From Lumbricus terrestris (lineage: Eukaryota > Annelida > Clitellata > Crassiclitellata > Lumbricidae), in the NCBI GenBank assembly GCA_949752735.1, contig OX457044.1:18835685-18899684 (forward strand): a stretch of 64,000 bases of DNA, read 5' to 3'. The position numbers and the translations under genes are program-made. Shown in pieces: positions 25,020-37,400 of this stretch. How positions within the stretch are numbered: the stretch's first letter is position 1; each line of letters begins with the position of its first letter. The notes under the pieces are model-generated. The model was not told the DNA's origin and did not search any database. It was given only the letters and a program-made list of their open reading frames with translations.

Positions 25020-25915
25020 CATTATTTAGTATTTACACTGCTGATCTTGGTCCGCTCCTAGCCGCTTGTTCTGTGCTGAGCCAATCCTACGCGGATGACC
25101 TGCAGGCGTATTTGCGCCGTTTTGCGCCAGCAGCCATTTCCGCTGTCCGGGTCATGAACCGGGCAACAGAGGCTCCGGTGGCCTGCATGGATGTCCTCCA
25201 ATCGTCTGAGGTTTAACTCATCTAAAACCCAGTTTATTTGGCTTGGCACACGTGAAACTCCGCCACTGGTTGTTCTCTGCCAGTGCCAGTCCCAAGCCTG
25301 GATAAAGGAGGAGGGCGACACTGATCATCTTTGGCAGTGTCGTTAAGCATGTAACAAGCTTGGCACACGCCAACAGCTCGCCAAAATTGACCTAGGGTTC
25401 TTGCCCAGGAGTTCCCGCAGTTTGCCTTCTCTTCCTCTATCCGGGACCTTGGTGTTACATTAGACCAAGAACTTATCGCTACGAGGCGTGTCAGCCTGCT
25501 ATGCCGCAGTTGCTACTACCTAAGCTTAGAGTGGTGTTCCGCCCCTTAACCTCCAATGCTGCCTTAACGCTAATCCACTCTTGTGTTGTATGATTTTGTA
25601 TCTCGTCTGGACATTGACCTTTTACACTGTGTAGGTCTTCCGGCGACTCTGGTTGAGTGTTTGGATCGGGTCTTGCGCACATCGGCACGCCTTATTGGTC
25701 GCATCCCAAGGATTCGGCCATGTCACTGATTATATGTGGGACGTTCTGCATTGGCTCCCTTTCTCACAAAGGGTCACTTACTGGATATCCTCCTTGGTTT
25801 GGCTTTGTCTCGCGGGTGCGCCCCTGTCTATTTGCAGGAGCTCTGTTAATCCACCCTAAGCGTCCAGCGCCGTGGCTCTCTCCGCTCTTCTAAACAGGCT
25901 GAGCTTCATGTCCCC
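25020..25915 (+). pseudogene. LINE reverse transcriptase fragment (CR1/L2-like), inserted in the satellite
   Basis: Frameshifted remains of ORF2: S-Y-A-D-D-L-Q-A-Y-L (the catalytic Y-A-D-D box) near 25095-25125, W-M-S-S-N-R-L-R-F-N-S-S-K-T-Q-F-I-W in another frame, R-D-L-G-V-T-L-D near 25440, and A-R-L-I-G-R-I-P then D-V-L-H-W-L-P-F-S-Q-R-V-T-Y near 25690-25790. Several frame changes and a small insertion show it is not functional. Confidence 0.88.
25253..25357 (+). mobile_element. Short SINE-like repeat nested in the LINE, copy 2
   Basis: A 105-bp insert with a perfect 12-bp direct duplication gcttggcacacg at 25241-25252 and 25358-25369, which fits target-primed insertion. The core 'gtcccaagcctggataaagg' is shared with 17515-17613 and 60335-60425. 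Confidence 0.85.
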
Positions 25916-26445
25916 GTAAACTGCCTATTGTGGCGTCACTTAGATTATGATACAGATATATACTATTATAGAAATTCATTTGAAAGTGTAAACACGGCCT
26001 TATGTGACGTCACTTCGATTATGACAGAGATCTGCTATCATAGAGGTTTATTTTTTAGAACACAAACTAGGTCCGTTTTGACGTCACTTCGATTGTGATA
26101 TGCCTACAGTTCTACTGCTATAAAAGTTTATTTCTGAGAGTACATAACTAGGCCCATTGTGACGTCACTTCAATTATGACGCCGGTCTACTATTAGAGAA
26201 GTTCATCGTGAGAATATTATATGAACTGGACCTATTGTGGCGTCACTTCAATTATGTTACATATCTAGGGCCTACTACTGCTATAAAGGTTTATTTTTGA
26301 GAGTACAAAACTAGGCCTACTGAGACGTCATTTCGATTATGACACAGATGATAGATCTACTGTTATACATGTAGATGCTCATTTTGGGAAGATGACAAGG
26401 GCTATTGTAACGTCACTTCGATTATTATATAATCATACTATTTCA
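25916..26445 (+). repeat. CRE-bearing satellite array, block 3
   Basis: About seven further units of the array, in the same orientation as the earlier blocks, with three perfect TGACGTCA octamers. The LINE insertion split a continuous array. Confidence 0.9.
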
Positions 26446-26469
26446 AAAAATTATGTACACATAGATATA

Positions 26470-26579
26470 CAGGCTGGGCCATAAAAAGTAATCCCCTGCG
26501 GTTTTATGCCAATATCTTGGCCAAAAATAAAAAAATAAAATAAAATTATACTGGCTTACTTTTTTTATGGTCCGCCCTG
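26470..26579. mobile_element. Mariner-type MITE
   Basis: A 110-bp element flanked by TA on each side, with inverted termini CAGGCTGGGCCATAAAAAGT and the complement of CAGGGCGGACCATAAAAA. TA target and termini of this kind fit Tc1/mariner. Confidence 0.8.
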
Positions 26580-26654
26580 TACATATAAAATGCCTACTAT
26601 ATATACGTGAGCACTTGTTATAGCGTCCCTTCAAGATTTCGACTCAGAGGGGCT

Positions 26655-26812
26655 CTCGACTACTGCGCGGACACTGAATCGGATTTCACACCGAAGCGCA
26701 TGAGCAATTGTGAGTGAACGACTTGCCCGGGTCCCTACGCGGCGGCTTCATGTGGATTCGAACCCGCAATCTTCCAAGGCACCGAACATACCCCTACACT
26801 ACCACGCCCACA
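26655..26812 (-). mobile_element. tRNA-headed SINE, family A, copy 2
   Basis: Reverse-oriented. Complements of 'gtggattcgaacccgcaa' (B-box region) and 'ccgaagcgcatgagcaattg' match the other family A copies. The tail is at about 26610-26655 (gcgtcccttcaag). Confidence 0.8.
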
Positions 26813-26970
26813 TATAGGCCTAGGCCTAAGCTCACATAATTATACATATAGGCCTAAGCTCACATAATTATACATACCGTATAGGCCTAAGCTCACATAA
26901 TTATACATATAGGCCTAAGCTCACATAATTATACATATAGGCCTAAGCTCACATAATTATACATATAGGC
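26813..26970. repeat. 28-bp tandem repeat, about 5 copies
   Basis: Unit 'ataggcctaagctcacataa' plus 'ttatacat', nearly identical between copies, with one 4-bp insertion. There are no spacers of varying sequence. Confidence 0.93.
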
Positions 26971-27748
26971 GGAATAGGCCTATATAAAAATTATGGCATC
27001 GGCGATTGCCACAATTATTGTCAATCGATCGCCTGCGCACAATTAGGCCTAGGCGGAAATCTCAGCAGCGTATAATCATCTCCATAAAGTTTAGAAGTTA
27101 ATTAGTTCACTGTCCATGCAGTCAATCAGCGATCGTGCGAACGCTCAAGAGATCTTATGTCATCACCGTTCATCACACCTAAGCTTACACCAGCTGCTAT
27201 CAGCAGTCCAAAGATCAGGCAACAAGCGGACAGCAATAAGGACTTGTATACGTATAGGGGAAAGTGGGCCGTAGTGGGACGGATGTGTTGATTTTCCCCA
27301 TCTCTAATTAAGAGAAAATGATCACGCAGGAAGTGTTTACATGGCGGCAATAAAGAGTTGGCTAATTGCAATTTGTTATTTGGGCTTGTTGCTGTTTAAC
27401 GACGACACTGCGCCATATCAGAGAAGATTAGAGTCGCCCTCCTCGTTTCTCCAGGCACGGGACTGGCACTGCCAAAGTGCGAGCAGTGGCATGCAGAGTT
27501 AATTTTCAACTTCCGTCTTACCTTGTATATATATATATATATACGAAATATATATATATATATATATATATATAAAGAGTTCAATGCAGACGGCAATAAC
27601 TGATGGGGAGTCAAAACCAGCTGGTAATCAGATAAGGGTCTACATTAAAGTGAGGCAGATTTAATAAGCCCTTTACAGCAACCAGCACACAATCATTATC
27701 TGGCAAAACATACACTAATACATAGGACATACTTACAAACATGCATTC

Positions 27749-27790
<42 letters not shown>

Positions 27791-28100
27791 ATCATATATA
27801 TAGCATATATATAGCCTACACTCCCCTGCAGTATTACAGGCCACACACACACACCTACACACACAGGTCTATATATGTGGGACCACCACTGTCCTCTGTG
27901 CTAAGCTGCTCTCAAAAACGGACGGAGTCTGTAGGTGCGCTGAGATGCTGCACCAACATCTTAAGCATGCAGCACAACACATAGACAGCTCGTGCAGCAC
28001 AGTTTGTCTGTTTGGTAATCCGTGTCTGATCAAACATTTGGTTGAACGCACATAAGAAGAAGTGCGACCAACAGTAGACATTAGAACGAGTGGTTTGTCA
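26971..28100. other. No gene; AT microsatellites
   Basis: Two TA-rich runs (27529-27575 and 27756-27785), an AC run near 27843-27865, and unassigned DNA. A reverse-oriented relative of the short SINE-like repeat may lie near 27440-27500. Confidence 0.45.
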
Positions 28101-31100
28101 TTTGCTGTAGCCGTTTGAATCTTTAATGTTGTTGTTGCTCAGGGGATGAGTAGATGGATGCCTGACAAAAACCGCGATATATGTATTTTGTTGTCAGATT
28201 TTTTATTAGGCTTTCGTTCCTTGTGCAAAATGCAACAAGAAATTTATCTTTGCTGCTTGAAACAGATGATCATTTTTCTAAGTAGACCATAGATCGCTAA
28301 TGCAACAAGTAGCCTTTGCTGCAAGTATAGACTTGGTGCTTTAGCCTGTAGGCCCAGTATATGTTAGCCCTTGCTGCAAGTATACGCTTGGCCCATTAGA
28401 TATATAGGCCCAGTATGTGTTGGTTAGATATAGCGTCTTAAGCACCTCTCTGTTGGTGAGCCTGCAGATAAAAGTTTGCCTTGCGATGCTGGCTTATTTT
28501 AATAGAAATTAATCTCAGGGTAAATGCACTATGAACGGGGAACCTAAAGCATAAAAATGGCAGCGATCAAAGGTCTCAACCAGCGTGTAATATAAATTTA
28601 TAATCAGAGTTCATGAAATGCAATAATGTAAACAGCAAATAAAAACTTATCATTTTGTCAAATTTTTTGGAAGGGAAGTCATTCCTAGACACTACCCCAG
28701 GAGATGCCTTGATTAAACAATGCATCTTAACAGATCAACTCATTTAAAATGAACAGGGCCTAAGACAGATGGCTACCGAAAACATGAGTTACTAGGCACA
28801 GTAATAAATTTATATTATCATGACAGATTGACACACACCCTCATTTATTATTAAACAAATACAATGTATTTACTACCATTAATAATTTTACCATCATATT
28901 CTAAGCCATGCAGAGGCGATCTCTGGGGTCTAATTTCTTAAAGCAATTCAATTGTATTTTTATACTCAAAGTGCGATATAATCCACCAGGATTTAAAAAG
29001 AAAACAGCATTATTCTAAAATGTCTCGTCTTTGTTGGACTTGTGCGAAGAGCAATGTGAAAAGTGATTGCATTGAAGCACTGGATGGCGAGTGGTGACAG
29101 ATAAACACAGGTAGAGAAATGTCAAATGTGTTGCTCTGTTGTCTCCAGTTTTTTTGGGCAAGGTGGTGGCCAAGTATGTTGAAGAAAGCCGCACCTCCGT
29201 GATTAACTGGGCCAAGAGTTTTGAATGCCAAAGCAACAAAGCAGTATTATTACAACTATTATTATTACAAGTATTATTATTAGGTCATAATCTTTTATGA
29301 TAATAATGCTAACTGCAACCACCACCACCATGACCACAAACCCAGCCACCACAAATGTAAAAGGTTACAACAGAAAGCATCACAACCGCAACGCAAAGTT
29401 TCATAAAATTTCAAGACCTAGAAGCACAAATTGCTGACAAGAATAACACGCGCGTAACATTCATTGACATCAGCTTTAAAATGAAATTAGTAAAATTATA
29501 AAATACTTTGTAAAGTCAACTAAAATGCTAAACAGACAAATAACGCTCTCTCGAACAGCTAATGTAAATAAAGTTTTGTAACTAAATATATGAAAACTTG
29601 AAGCACAAACCACCAATTCAATTCAAACAATGTCATGTAACAAACTACAAATTCTACCAATATAACAGCATTATTAAAAATGCTTCTAAATGTATAACAT
29701 TTAATTTGTCATGTACATCATCAGTTGATTAAACTACCAGGTTTATTTGAGACAGTTCAACAATCCAATTTATAAATTCACAAGATGTTATACTATGCTA
29801 ATTATACTGTTTGTCTGTAAAAATGATGCCAGTGAATCAGATTCAAAAGATATAAATTATATAGCTGCATTCAAAGCTGTTTGTACATCTAGTTTATGTT
29901 CTTAGTTCTTACATCTACATATTAAATGCCACTCTAAACAATGACTGAAAACAAAATTCAAACAGAGAAATTTTAACAGAGATGTTAAATGACAATATAA
30001 ACAGTGAACACACCATGAAAAGCTCTGATAATGACGCATTCTGTCACAAAGCAAACATCCAGACTAACTAACCACTGTATCACACACACAACTACGCAGT
30101 CATAATATTATGATTGGAACATGCTAAAACATAACGCTTAACACCTAAGCCTATGCATTACTCTATCAAAGAAATTTACATAGATCTGGCATTAATTTCA
30201 AATAGAAATGCATCACACAGTGCAAAGAAAGAAGTATATATTAACACATGTATATATTTTCACATACATATAAATATCTAAGATTTATATGTAAATGTAT
30301 GCATGCAGAAGCTTAACATAAGCTTAAGTTTAGTACTCTGAGTAGACCAATGCATACATAAACACACTTCAATGTTCAATCTTGTACATAGCATAAAATT
30401 TTGATAAATACACAAGCAATTATATATAAATACAAGTGTATATCGTGAATATGTATTATATAACAACCTGTATATGATAGGTCATGTAGGGAACTCATGC
30501 ATATATCGTATTTAATAAACAATGACCGGTAACTCAAGGGTCCATAACTAAAACTCTCGTTAGAAGAAGAGCAGTCCTTTAAGCTTGCCCTGACGCAGAC
30601 ATGGGTCAGACATTAGCGACTTCATTTTCTTGGCCTCAGCATATGAAGGTGGGTGGCCAGTCCTCTCCCTCACCGTCTAATCCTCCCAACGACAGCGTAT
30701 CATTATAGTTGAGTTGTCTACGGGGTGTTAGCGGGAAAAAATGTCAAATAAAAATTTTATGCCCAGACAGGGATTTGAACCCTGGTCTTTCAATTGATAG
30801 TTCAACACGCTAACTACTATGCTATTAAGCACCACTCTGGTAAACTTTGGCTAACAAACACCTAACTCTACGATGAGACTAAACAAGTTCTATTAAAATG
30901 ACAGATCATGATTTCAAATCCTACCAAAACTCACTCCGAAGAACAAGTGGTCTGATGCTACCTAAACCCCAAAACTGGGCAAAGCAATAACCACACAACA
31001 CATATATCACTTGCGCACAGCTTCCTATCTCGCAAGCAGAATCTCATTTGCAATGATCTCGTGGTTCTAACAACTTCCGCGAATGGCAGCAATCGAAAAC

Positions 31101-31226
31101 CGAGCCACTAATCTAGGAAAGTTTTCATCACAAGTCGCATGGGGGTTGAGCAACACAACAATTTTCACGATACAAGGGATTTTAAACCCACGAAAGACTC
31201 CAGCATCACATAGAATGAAGCTCGGC
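28101..31226 (-). other. AT-rich 3' flank / possible 3' UTR of the DEPDC1-like gene
   Basis: Lies directly downstream of the DEPDC1-like stop codon on the minus strand. AATAAA poly(A) signals occur on that strand, for example near 28843-28850. No splice-bounded coding exon was found. Whether the mRNA ends early or runs through much of this region cannot be decided by eye. Confidence 0.35.
30565..30835 (-). mobile_element. tRNA-like SINE, family C, copy 1
   Basis: The minus strand has an A-box-like 'tagtagttagcgtgttg' and a B-box-like 'gggttcaaatccctg' (complement at about 30770-30785). The left part 'ccctgacgcagacatggg' resembles 40598-40612 ('ccctgaagcagctatgg'). Confidence 0.65.
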
Positions 31227-31406
31227 CTAAAAGCGCATACTCTTCAGCCGCTGTATCGGTTTCTTGAGCATTGAAGTCATCTTGTTAGACGAATGCGTCT
31301 TTGCTGACTCCACATTGACAGATGCAATGCGAGTAGGAGCAACCTTGGGAGTTGCGTTGGTTCGGTCCTTCTTACCACCCATTCCATTCTCAGGTCTGTT
31401 CACAGC
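31227..31406 (-). CDS. DEPDC1: DEPDC1-like terminal coding exon
   Basis: 180 bp including TAG. Acceptor ttttattgtag. Basic C-terminus ending MLKKPIQRLKSMRF, like the basic C-terminal tail of DEPDC1. The segment between the GAP-like domain and the tail is shorter than in vertebrates. Confidence 0.87.
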   Translation of the reverse strand, partial: AVNRPENGMGGKKDRTNATPKVAPTRIASVNVESAKTHSSNKMTSMLKKPIQRLKSMRF

Positions 31407-34400
31407 CTACAATAAAATACTTCAGCTGTAAGGTAGGACACATGGACACGGCAATTGGACATTCATGCAGCACCGTTTGTTCACTGATTTCACAACTGAA
31501 TTTGTAAAACAAATAGAAATCATATAATAGTTGCCAGGCGCTTGTAGAGAATTGAATTACTTGAGTTGGAAGTATTGCATATATCTTCTTTTGTTCTCTG
31601 TCCTCAGGCAGGTTCGTATATCTAATGACGCCAATCATCTCCATGAATTTCTGTGCCTTTCTCTTCAGTCTCCTGTAGCTTTCCTTTGTCGTCATCCAGT
31701 CTGGTAGCATCGTTCTTGGTCTTACTCGTGTCTTTTTTCCCTCCATTCTTCCTTTGATGACTTCACTTATTATGGTGTCACCTCTCACGAAGTGACCAAT
31801 CCAGCTTCTCTGCTGTCCTCGTATTGACCCCAGCATTGACCATTTCTCTCCCATCATCTGTAGAATTTCTCCATTCATCTTGTATTCCCTGCAGCTGACT
31901 CTTTCCATTCTATGCCAAATAATTCACATTTCAAAAGCCTCTTATATCATCCATCCTCGTCGTCCATGTTTCCGATCTATACAGGTCACAGGACTACACT
32001 TCACAACAGCACATATATAATTATATATGTATGTATATACATTTGTTCAATGAAAAACCACAACCACACATGAATACATAAAAGAAAGGACAATGGAAAT
32101 GGCATATTTAGTTACAGTCATTCAGTTAAGTAAGCTTATAAAGATGAGGGGGATGATTTCTCTTCTCGTCAGTATAATATTTGTGGGATAAAAATTGCGT
32201 TCGTCCTTTGCTGGCAGTGAAAAGTCATGTGGTCTTTATCGAAGGTTATGGCAGTGTCGAGCCAATGGGGGAGTGGGGTGAAAGAGGTCATGAAGAACAC
32301 GGGAGTCGCATTGCCTAACAGAACAAAATAGGTCAACAGCGGCCTTGGCATGAACCTCAGGCAGGGCCCCATTCGCAGTGCATGGCGCAACAGTCACTTC
32401 GTTAAATGCACCACAAGTCTTTTGTGCATGGCATGTGATGAGGCCAATTGTGAACATCCCTTACAATATTATCATAAGGTTTGTGAAAAACACTCATTTG
32501 ATTCTTGCAGATCCTGTTATTCCACCCACACACACACAAAATTGTGCGTGGCTCCAGCAAATCACAGTACTTGTCCTTTGTGCTCAATATGCAGGCAACA
32601 AATTCAGCCTGCTCGTGAAAATATATATATTATCGAAGAGAAGACTAAAAAAGGTGTCAAGAAAAAACCCAGATTCAGACTGTTATAACAAAGCTAACTT
32701 TTTGGGGGGCTCAACTCATCCACTGTATATTCATTCATTCATTCATTGTTATAATTTATATAGCGCCCCTTCAAGAAACTACTCAGAGGCTCTCCCAGCC
32801 CAGCCACGGCAAGAGCCATTTGCTTCAAATTATTCTGCAGCAAAGTGCAACATGGCAATTTAACATCACTATAAACTTGTGTAGCAAGTAATGGAAGTTT
32901 GACTCAAAGTCCTTGAACTGTGAGGACCTACAAGACTCAATCGCATTCCACAGTAAATACTACATGAACAAATTCAGCTTTATATTATTGTGCCTCGACC
33001 TAGCGCAAGATTTGCAAAATACGATCATTAACATGTAACTAGCCAATTTGTGCACAAGCAGCTTGCAAGATCAACAACATTAAATCGTCAATGCACAGAC
33101 TCTCTTTTCATCAAAGATTCACCTTTAAAGTCCACACAACTGTACTCTGACCATACATGTAAATACTGTTCTTTGAATTTATAGTTGCCACGCAGAACAG
33201 AAATTCACGCTACCCACCATCTAAACAAATACGAATGCCAGTTTCTTACCTTTGAGTACTGAACCCTTTCATCGAATTCACGTGCAACGAATTGCAATGC
33301 TTCTGGAATCCTTGTAACATCTTCATGATGGTCGACCATAAAAGCAAGGACATCCAGCAGAAACTCATCGCATGCATCATCGTCGACTTGGAAAATGGCA
33401 CAGGCAAAATGCCTCCGTACCTAAAAAACACATCGATATGGCTTAGCATTTGCATCGGACATTATTGTTTAATGGAAATGAAATGCTGTGGTATCGACAG
33501 ATAATGAGAAGTTACTCTGGTCGTGAAGAGCAATGAACATGACTTATGGGGCCAGAGTGGGGCTATAACAACTGTCTTTATCATTCAATAAGTGGGGACT
33601 GTGGGGGTGGTGGTGTAGTGGTGGCGTCGAAGCCGGAAGGTTCGAGGTTCAAATCCACCTCAAGTCGCCGCATAGGGACCTTGGGCAAGTCCTTCACTCG
33701 CAATTGCTCAGCGCTTTGGCATGAAACTCCGATGCAGTGTCCGCTCTGCAGTCGGTAGCGCCTTTGAGTAGAGAGCTTGAAGAGGCGCTATAACAAGTGC
33801 GCATACAAACAAACAAAACAAACAAACAATACCACAGTTTATCAACTTGATAAGCATGATGTGCTGAGCTGGTTGCCCGGAGCCCAGAGTATCTCGCATC
33901 GGATTGCTGCTCTGCACACTGCATCCTTGGTTGTGCTCTATCTTGCATACACGATCTCCATCACCCAGTCTCTGACATTGAAACGTGTCGGGTTCTTTGC
34001 TTTGCTATGAAGAAGCGTTCTTCTATTTCCGCGGGCTCACTTAACTGCCAGGCAACATCGAGCTTTATCGGTTGTAGGACCATTCATCTGGAACGATCTC
34101 CCGTCAAAGCTGAATTCATTATATCTGACCAATAAAACTTTGTTTCATAAATCTCTGAAGTCTTTATTCTTCTTGGCGTGGCTGGACTGGGAGCGCTTTG
34201 CTTAGATTTTGAAGAGTGTACTATATAAATCCATCAAATGAATGAATGAATGATGAATCTATTTATTGGCAAAAGTCAGCAGCCATTTCTGTGCTATTCT
34301 GTGCAGTAACGAACAAATTTGTCTTCCTAACATTAGCTGAACATGTTTACATAAACTGGCCACATGCGTCCATTTGTGGGCTCCGGTCCCAGCTGCAAAT

Positions 34401-37400
34401 CATGAATAGCATGACTCTGAAGAACTGTAAATCAAATGCATCATTCAAGCATGTGCCATAATCCACACACTAGCCACTGATGCTGCAAATGGCGGCAGAT
34501 ACTGGTATGGTTTCACTCAAGGAAATTATTTCCAAAGTCAAACAAACTAAAAACGAACTTAGTGCAGGGTAGAGATAAACACCACCTATATGGCCGGGAA
34601 CTATCATAAAGCACACCATACAATTTTATTTGGTATATGCATACATTCGCTCATAGAATACAATCAGTCCAAAATAAATTTCAATACAGTTAGCCATTAT
34701 CGATAAATTTTAGTTCATGCTTTGAGTATATGGTGGCAGCCTTCAGCTTCAAGAGTAATTATGCTTTGGTGGCACATGGTGTCAAAAAGCTTGGACAGCA
34801 CTGCTTTAGCCATTGTATGAGCCATCATATTACATACTAAAATAAAACCATGTAGCAGCATCTGATAAACTCACCATCTGGCGAACCGATAATTGTTCAT
34901 TCAGAATAAGATCTTCATTTGCCGAAATCCTACTAAGGAAACGCAGAAGAGCGATGAGACAGCGCCGTGTAGCAACCGGTAGCAGAAGCGAAAACATCTG
35001 AAGTACACCGATAAACTTCTGACTATGGTCCCACTTTGCAGCTGTTCACATAAGCAAAAGTCATGGTAAGATAAGTTACTACGTCATAGCATAATTATGG
35101 CAGAGTACAGCAAGTGGATGAGTGGTAGAATGCGTTTAAAGTCATTTGTTTGAAGACAATTTATAGAACAAACATCTACATCACAATAACAAACCTAACG
35201 AACATCTAAAAGCAATTTAGAGCGAATGAGGTCAAAGATATAAGGTCACTCCAAAATGTTTAGACAGACTCGATAAGACCAGTTGTTGGTCCTCGTCCAA
35301 TAAGGTTTTAACATGAACAAAGTTTTACTCTGCAATTTCTCGATTATGAGCTCAGGGTTGTCTGAAATAATCTCCCCTTTGGCCTTTGTTCCCTTCCGCA
35401 GGACAAGTCAACTTTTTTCTAAACTACTCGAGATTTTCCCTTCGGTCGTGCCTGGTCGGGAGCGCCTCTAAATAGTTATCTTGAAGGGGCGCCATATAAA
35501 TTTTTGAGATAGACAGATAGATAGAATAGTAAAGCGAATGTGCCAAACCTACAAACATGCACCCTTCAACCTAATGGAGCATAACTATAACAAACAGCTG
35601 CCAGCACAACTAATACCTATGGCCCGTGTTATGCACAGCACCTGTAACACATACCCCCCCATAGAACTAGTCTAAAAAGTACACTGACAATAATCCATAA
35701 TTCATTGGTATATCATCCATTAATTTAGCAACTGAATCTCTGAACAGTTTATCTTTCTGATGCATTATACATGTTTCGTATATATTTCCAATCACAAAAC
35801 TGTTAACCTCGTCGATGATTAATGGCGCTGCTGAACAGACTTTTTCCAACTGGTGTGGAGAATGACTCATTTTTGTCGACAGCCAGACGGTATGACGCCG
35901 TAACAGCTCCACGTGAAGTCGAACGGCTTAAAAAGAACGACTCTGAAGCATTGTCCAGACGTGGCTGCGACTTCAAGTCGCAAGAACAACGGCTTGGCTG
36001 TGCCAAGTATGCACAGGAATGTGACTACAACATGCGGAAAAAACACAAAAGCTATCATAATAAATCATCATTCGTAATAATAGCAGAAATATCAATTGTT
36101 GTAATACAATGTAATTTAAGTAGACATTGACGATGTTAATATTCCATATCTTCAGGCCAGAAGAGTGATCCTATAAGTGTATTCCTTTTATTGCAAAAGC
36201 TAAATAAATAAATAATTCCTGTTATGACAAATGCTTGCTTGACTCAAAAACTAGCAATAACTGTGCTATAAAAATGCAAACATCTACTATTTACTAACAC
36301 TGTTGAGTGTTGATCAATGATCATGATATATCATTCTTGACAGATTGTCAAAAGAATGCTGCAACAGAAGTTCAATCCTATCTTGGTTCTGAAGCTTCCT
36401 ATAAAGCTGAACGCATGGCTACAGGTCAACTGTGCCCTCCACCTGCGACAATCCACAAGTGCACCAATTCTTTTTTTATACTCTACACAGCTTAAATGCC
36501 TTCGTAGGATGGGGCCAAAGAATCTGTAATATCTTGAAAAGCATTTCAAACATTGCATGAAGACTTTGAATCATTCCATCCAATAAATCCTGCAACAAAT
36601 GGTCAAATTTAATCAAATTTTGCTGGGTGGGAACCTTCTTAAAAATTGGTTGAGTTGAGTTGGAATGAGCCTGATGCAATTTCCATTGCAATCCATCACA
36701 GTATTTGTGTTCATTCACATACTGATGACAAACAGAACTTTACATGTATGAATACATAGAGTGCTGTCATTTTTCTCTTCTAATATAGTCCATATCCCAG
36801 TTAGCGTGCATTGCAGACTTGAGCAGATAAATAACATAAAATCATCTGAAGCTGAAAATGGAAACAGCTTAACAAAACTTCCATGTTGTCAGGCTGAACT
36901 CAATGTCCTATGAACATTTTTAACACTTGTCAGTAACCTATCCACACACATAAAAGCTTCACTGTGGCACGTCCATCTTTCTGTAAGTTACCTACCAGTC
37001 TCTGTAATGAACTTATCTAGAGGTCTTTCTTTGCCATTTTTCTGCAAGCATTTGAACACCATTCCCTTTGATTTTGGTTTGGTGCTCTCATGTGGGTGGG
37101 GAGTGCCTCTGACGAATTTCTATTCAAGAGGTGCTACATAAATTCATTAAATTACGACTACACTGTTTTTACCATCACTTATGTCAGCCATGTACCATTC
37201 ATCGTACATCAATCTTCTAGAACCTCATCGGCGTCACATAGATCCGACCAACCTTACGAACTCCAGCTGCGGATGCGTTGTCAACGACGCATTGGCATCT
37301 ACTGTCAGCAGGAAGATGAGTGATGCTTCTCGATCGATCCCATTGTCTTCGTTTCACATTGTCTCCATCGAAAGTAATCAGTTGCGTAGGGTTATTGAGC

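Noticed and set aside
26813..26970. CRISPR-like spacing of a 28-bp repeat
   Set aside because: The repeats are head-to-tail without unique spacers, and the genome is eukaryotic.
30765..30835. Possible tRNA gene (minus)
   Set aside because: B-box-like sequence is good but the molecule does not close into a cloverleaf by eye, and a related degenerate copy exists at 40570-40870.
31390..31908. 172-codon minus-strand frame as an extra DEPDC1 exon
   Set aside because: The similarity is to the C-terminal region of LINE reverse transcriptases; the DEPDC1 terminal exon ends at 31406 with its own acceptor.
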